Part shown: piece after piece, positions 35,533 through 38,936 of the stretch | Position numbering within the stretch: position 1 is the first letter of the stretch | How the letters are laid out: each line of letters starts with the position of its first letter | Source: Mahella sp. | Lineage (GTDB): Bacteria; Bacillota; Clostridia; Mahellales; Mahellaceae | Length of the DNA: 38,936 nucleotides | Reading direction: 5' to 3' | Assembly: GCF_020054945.1 (NCBI RefSeq) | Contig: NZ_JAIHAU010000031.1 | Span: 1-38,936 of the forward strand | Notes under the pieces: generated by a model | Seen by the model: the letters and a program-made list of their open reading frames with translations, nothing else | Told to the model about the DNA's origin: nothing | The model's database searches: none | Translations under genes and position numbers: made by a program

Positions 35533-35561
35533 AATAAAATTCTAAAAGGAGTTGAAAGTAC

Positions 35562-37013
35562 ATGAAAAGATGTAATCGTCTTTTGAGAGTATCCTTGGTC
35601 CTGGTAATGGTGTTGGCCCTCACTTTCGGGATGGCAACGACTACATTTGCTAAAGAAAGTCAGTACAGGTCGGACGCAGATACAACAATCGTAGCTACAA
35701 ACACAGGTACGCTTTTCGCAATTGATGAGATCGGCGGTATAAGTGCATCATCAGTTGATTCCTTGTTCGGCAACAATCAAAAGATAAGTCGAGGGGTTGC
35801 CCCTAAATTGTCAAATATGACATTAGCATATGAGAATGGCAAACTTGTACTCCATGCTATCTTAACATGTGATAGTGAAGTTATTGATTTGGTGTCATCG
35901 GGTGATCTTTATAAAAATGAAAAAACTGATAATGCGGAGACGTACGGAAATTTAATTCTCGGCGACATGAGTGATAGTGACAATATTCACTTTGTACAAC
36001 TTAGAATCGATAAGGAAAAATCACTCATAATGATTATTCTGCAAGCAAAAGATACCAAACAGTTAATGCAGTTTCAGGCGCCAATTGACCACGATATATT
36101 TGATACCCTATACCATGCACAGGAAAATCAGTTGAGTGGCACAGCTCTTGAGGAAAAGATAATTGACTTGTATAGTGTTGCAGGGAACTTGATTGATAAG
36201 GACTCTACGAATATGACTGAAGAAAGTGGTTCGATGTCACCAGTGGTTTCAACAAATGATATTCGGCCTATGGCAACATACAGTGGATGGACTGCCCTCA
36301 TAAACGCCCTAAATGCAAACGGAAGCGTCCGCCTTAGTAATTATAGCAACATTGATGCATCCGTGTTTACAAGTTCTGGCTGGCGCTACGACAATACATG
36401 GGGTAGTACACCTTATTCCTTTGTATCATATGGTTTACCCAATGGCCCTGGTGAATACTTAATTCAATTTGCACTGGTTGACATTGTAACACAAAGCAAT
36501 TCTGGAGGAGCTAGTGATTTGTGGGAAATAGGTATGCAAGCCAGGTATAAAGACGGAATGCTCGTTAGTTATGATACATATTCAGATATGCTATCTGTAT
36601 TCTATTATGGATTGGGAATCCGCTTTGATAACTATGCTATTGGTATTAATGGGCTGACAAATAATGCAGTTTTTATTAACAGATCTGTCAATAGAGCCTA
36701 TTATGAGGCCAGCGGAAGTATAGTTCGTGCGGCAATTTCGGTTTCCAGGCCACTCGATACGATTGCTAACGTTTTTGACTATTTGTTCCCATATCAAGAT
36801 CAAAATATAAATAGTACACAATTATTTGATCAAACATATAGTCAACAATATACAAGGTATAACGGCAAGGTTATACGAGGTATTGCAGCAACTACTGGGA
36901 GCAATATTCTCAGCCGTACAGGGCATTTCATTAATGTTTATGGTACTATTCGGTATAACACAAAGCCTAGCTGGCGGTATGGATATAATTATACTGCCCA
37001 CCATAACTTATAA
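35562..37013 (+). CDS. Secreted protein of unknown function
   Basis: 483 aa with a clear Sec signal peptide (basic MKRCNRLLR, hydrophobic core about 11-28, likely cleavage after TTFA near residue 30). The mature part is Ser/Thr/Asn/Tyr-rich, without Cys, without further membrane helices and without a cell-wall anchor motif. The second half (about 230-483) is rich in aromatic residues (TYSGWTALINALN, SSGWRYDNTWGSTPYSF), suggesting a beta-rich extracellular domain. I do not recognise a family. Expressed from a promoter at 35271 through the copy B leader. A second, smaller frame at 36826-37017 is a shadow. Confidence 0.75.
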   Translation: MKRCNRLLRVSLVLVMVLALTFGMATTTFAKESQYRSDADTTIVATNTGTLFAIDEIGGISASSVDSLFGNNQKISRGVAPKLSNMTLAYENGKLVLHAILTCDSEVIDLVSSGDLYKNEKTDNAETYGNLILGDMSDSDNIHFVQLRIDKEKSLIMIILQAKDTKQLMQFQAPIDHDIFDTLYHAQENQLSGTALEEKIIDLYSVAGNLIDKDSTNMTEESGSMSPVVSTNDIRPMATYSGWTALINALNANGSVRLSNYSNIDASVFTSSGWRYDNTWGSTPYSFVSYGLPNGPGEYLIQFALVDIVTQSNSGGASDLWEIGMQARYKDGMLVSYDTYSDMLSVFYYGLGIRFDNYAIGINGLTNNAVFINRSVNRAYYEASGSIVRAAISVSRPLDTIANVFDYLFPYQDQNINSTQLFDQTYSQQYTRYNGKVIRGIAATTGSNILSRTGHFINVYGTIRYNTKPSWRYGYNYTAHHNL

Positions 37014-37063
37014 ATAATGTGTATTTAAAAAAGCCTAAAGCCGTAAAACCAACTGGCTCTGTC

Positions 37064-37099
37064 CTATGCAGTCGGCGTTATCAAACGCCGACTGCATAG
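37064..37099 (+). terminator. Perfect 16-bp hairpin after the secreted-protein gene
   Basis: CTATGCAGTCGGCGTT (37064-37079) and its exact complement (37084-37099) with an ATCA loop. The tail ACGTATTTG has no T-run on this strand. It is probably a transcription end, but an element with ends of this form is possible. Confidence 0.55.
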
Positions 37100-37159
37100 A
37101 CGTATTTGTACTATGGAAAGATGTAGCAATATATAGGTATGAATTAATGAAAGGTTATT

Positions 37160-37585
37160 ATGATGAAGAAAAGGCTATGGATATTCATTCTGTTTCTTGC
37201 TTTTTTACTTATTATCGTAACAATTATTATCGCAAGCAATAAGAAACAAGAACCTGGAATAACTGTCTTATACTCAGAAGAAACCGACCAAATAACGGTT
37301 TATGCAACCAGGCCTTCTAATAAAAATGAGCCTTATGAATATGAAAATAGACTAAGCGGGAAAGAAATAGTTTCATTATCAAGCCGTTATACAAAAGATA
37401 GCACAGATATATTTGTTTTTGATATTCTTGGCAATGGTACATCAGAATTGGCTTTCTTTAGCATTGATCCACAAGACGCAAGCAACAAATATAAATTCGC
37501 CTATGAGCTTAAAATTGTCGTAACAGACAACGCTGTTAACTTAAACAATATACTTTGGAGGAGAAAACTGATGATTGACAGATAA
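37160..37585 (+). CDS. Membrane-anchored or exported small protein, unknown
   Basis: 141 aa with an N-terminal hydrophobic helix (about 6-26) without a lipobox, so probably a membrane anchor, then an extracytoplasmic domain with YSEETDQITVYATRP and VFDILGNGTSELAFFSIDP. Starts ATG ATG at 37160 with a weak ribosome site (GAAAGG further upstream). No recognised family. It lies between two other genes for exported proteins. Confidence 0.6.
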   Translation: MMKKRLWIFILFLAFLLIIVTIIIASNKKQEPGITVLYSEETDQITVYATRPSNKNEPYEYENRLSGKEIVSLSSRYTKDSTDIFVFDILGNGTSELAFFSIDPQDASNKYKFAYELKIVVTDNAVNLNNILWRRKLMIDR

Positions 37586-37623
37586 TATCGTCCTTATAGC
37601 AGAGTCAAATTTCGATTTATCGA

Positions 37624-37670
37624 GCGGACCGACTCCTTTTGTTGGGTGTCGGTCTGCTTTGTTAGTTTTT
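37624..37670 (+). terminator. Intrinsic terminator
   Basis: GCGGACCGAC (37624-37633) pairs over 10 bp (one G-T) with GTCGGTCTGC (37648-37657), followed by TTTGTTAGTTTTT. Confidence 0.8.
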
Positions 37671-37698
37671 ATTTGTGGGATTATATTTCCAAGTCAAA

Positions 37699-37730
37699 AA
37701 TCAGTACTTATTATTCTATGAGCACTGATT
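37699..37730 (+). repeat. Short inverted repeat before the SurA-like gene
   Basis: AATCAGT (37699-37705) and ACTGATT (37724-37730) with a further CT/AG pair inside. It may be a weak terminator or part of the 5' leader of the gene at 37800; the rest of 37671-37799 shows nothing else. Confidence 0.4.
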
Positions 37731-37799
37731 GGGTCCCCTCGTTATTCACCCACGACACGGAATTTCAAATTACATATTAATTTAAGGGGGCTATACTAC

Positions 37800-38498
37800 A
37801 TGAGTAAAAAGAAATGGATTGCAGTTGTTATGCTTTGTGTGTCTTTAGCAGTCATTATAGCTTTACCTGCATTTGCTTCGAATAACGCCCAAATCAAAAT
37901 TCCCAGAGACTTTTTTGTTAAGTTTGCGAAAACAATTAAATATTATAATGGTAATAATGATAGCAAAGTAGCCTTTAAGATTGGAAATATTCAAGTTCCT
38001 GTAAGTGAAGTAGAAAAGAAAAAAGAGCTATTAGAGCAAGCAGGTAATGGGAATGTAACATATGATGAAGTTGTTAAAAGCATAGCAAGAAACAAGATAT
38101 TGCTGGAAGAAGCGAAGAAGAGAGGCATAGAAATAACATTTGAACAGGCAAAAAAACGTTCATTACAAGAAAAAGACGAAATATATAAAAATGCAGACAA
38201 GGATCAGATAGCAGCTGTGGAAGAGTATATCAAAGCGCTGGGCATTAGCAGCGACGAATACTGGAACGATTATAACGCTAAAGAATATCAGATATACATG
38301 ACTGTTAATGCTTTATACGAAGATATTATAAAAGAAGCCGAGCAAGGCGGAAAGATAGAAAAATTTCCCAGTAAAACAGGTGAAACTAAAGAAATTCAGA
38401 AAAAATTTGTGGAAGATTATATAGAAAACTTTTTGAATAATACTAAAATTGAAGTGGTAGATAGTGATTTAAAAGGAAAACTTAAAGAAATAAAATGA
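37800..38498 (+). CDS. Exported SurA/PrsA N-domain-like protein
   Basis: 232 aa with a signal peptide (hydrophobic core about 7-24, ending PAFAS) and no lipobox. The mature part is charged and helical and resembles the SurA/PrsA N-terminal chaperone domain: KIGNIQVPVSEVEKKKE, TYDEVVKSIARNKILLEEAKKRGI, then EEYIKALGISSDEYW. No PPIase domain is present, so a foldase role is doubtful; such short forms are common next to phage- or transposon-like regions in Firmicutes. TTAAGGGGG precedes the ATG by 10 nt. Confidence 0.7.
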   Translation: MSKKKWIAVVMLCVSLAVIIALPAFASNNAQIKIPRDFFVKFAKTIKYYNGNNDSKVAFKIGNIQVPVSEVEKKKELLEQAGNGNVTYDEVVKSIARNKILLEEAKKRGIEITFEQAKKRSLQEKDEIYKNADKDQIAAVEEYIKALGISSDEYWNDYNAKEYQIYMTVNALYEDIIKEAEQGGKIEKFPSKTGETKEIQKKFVEDYIENFLNNTKIEVVDSDLKGKLKEIK

Positions 38499-38522
38499 AT
38501 TATATTTAAGAATCCTACCAAG

Positions 38523-38936
38523 GTGCTTCTGCAATAACCAGAGCCTATATTAGAACCCGAGTTGTCGTTGGGAACCGGTTCGGTGCTAGATATGCAGCTC
38601 AGTGAGATACCGAGTTCGTCAAAGCGCAGCCAACAGCCAGTATTATCTGGAATTGGTAAGCGAAAGGTACACTAGTACATGTGTTAGAAAAGCTGTATAC
38701 GACAAAACCACACGTACGATTTTGGTGTGCTGCGAAAGCTGCACCAAAGATGGAGGAAGGCCCTCCGGCAGGGACTGGTCAGGCAGACCTGCCAAACAGC
38801 CTTCTGCTGCTGTAGTCAAAAGCTACGGTAGTGAGCGACGAAGGAAAAGTCCATATGAAATGGGCATGTGGGTTCTATGAAGATGAACGCAAGTGAACCG
38901 CTGATGAGGTGTCGATAGCGTAAAGTGATGTCAAAA
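38523..38936 (+). other. 5' part of a probable group II intron (domain I), cut by the window edge
   Basis: The sequence is rich in short stems and has no credible gene. Two segments resemble domain I of the lactococcal Ll.LtrB intron: GCAGCCAACAGCC (about 38626-38638), and near the edge TGAACGCAAGT followed by TCGATAGCGTAAAGTGATGTC, which matches the EBS1-bearing arm. The exact 5' splice site is unclear; GTGCTTC at 38523 deviates from the usual GTGYG. The reverse transcriptase gene would lie beyond the right edge. Confidence 0.6.

Noticed and set aside
35340-35534. 64-codon minus-strand frame across copy B, partly kept in copy A
   Set aside because: Differences between copies fall evenly on codon positions and copy A has a stop in this frame; RNA structure explains the conservation better.
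38602-38880. 92-codon frame at the right end
   Set aside because: It overlaps structured intron domain I and shows no protein family features.

Overview
The window looks like a chromosome segment of a spore-forming, probably anaerobic Clostridia member. Supporting signs are the sporulation pair yqfC/yqfD, a SCIFF ranthipeptide precursor with its radical SAM maturase (a Clostridia hallmark), floA, corrinoid-dependent one-carbon genes and 6S RNA lying between aspS and tcdA as in Bacillus subtilis. Core genes use AUA as their main Ile codon, which together with the gene content recalls Mahella/Thermoanaerobacterales-type genomes. That placement is inference. Almost every gene is on the + strand.

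Layout. (1) 1-1223: 3' part of a xylulokinase gene ending in a strong terminator. (2) 1431-5471: a four-gene corrinoid operon with a methyl-pterin methyltransferase, a corrinoid protein, a MetH-activation-domain-like protein and a RACo-type iron-sulfur activator. It resembles a methionine synthase taken apart into modules, without the homocysteine module. (3) 5557-12610: a secreted EEP phosphohydrolase, nfeD-floA, yqfC-yqfD-phoH-ybeY-cdd; pgpH and dgkA, usual members of this neighbourhood, are absent. (4) 12680-16712: two MFS transporters, an FmdB zinc ribbon protein, and cobU-cobS for cobalamin nucleotide-loop assembly, which fits the corrinoid operon. (5) 16749-21273: yajC, a TIGR04086-like membrane protein, the SCIFF peptide gene, its maturase, then secD-secF. 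(6) 21292-30342: recJ, apt, relA, an MBL-fold hydrolase, a small HTH protein, hisS, aspS. (7) 30361-31380: 6S RNA and tcdA.

Two conserved housekeeping genes here, secD and relA, each carry an internal out-of-frame deletion (estimated at roughly 70 and 50 codons), so as read neither encodes a full protein. Either the genome carries real lesions or the sequence has deletion errors.

From about 31.4 kb the character changes: more A+T, AUU-rich Ile usage, an MFS exporter, a decayed IS1634-like element (1664 bp, 26-bp terminal inverted repeats, two nonsense codons), secreted proteins of unknown function, and the 5' part of what looks like a group II intron at the right edge. This is an accessory region. 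Its most interesting content is a ~155-bp element present in two near-full copies (31528-31684 and 35377-35532) and one partial copy (35124-35188). The two full copies lie in the 5' leaders of the MFS exporter and of a secreted protein, and the substitutions between copies are mostly transitions that preserve base pairs. I read it as a structured RNA leader of a class I do not recognise.
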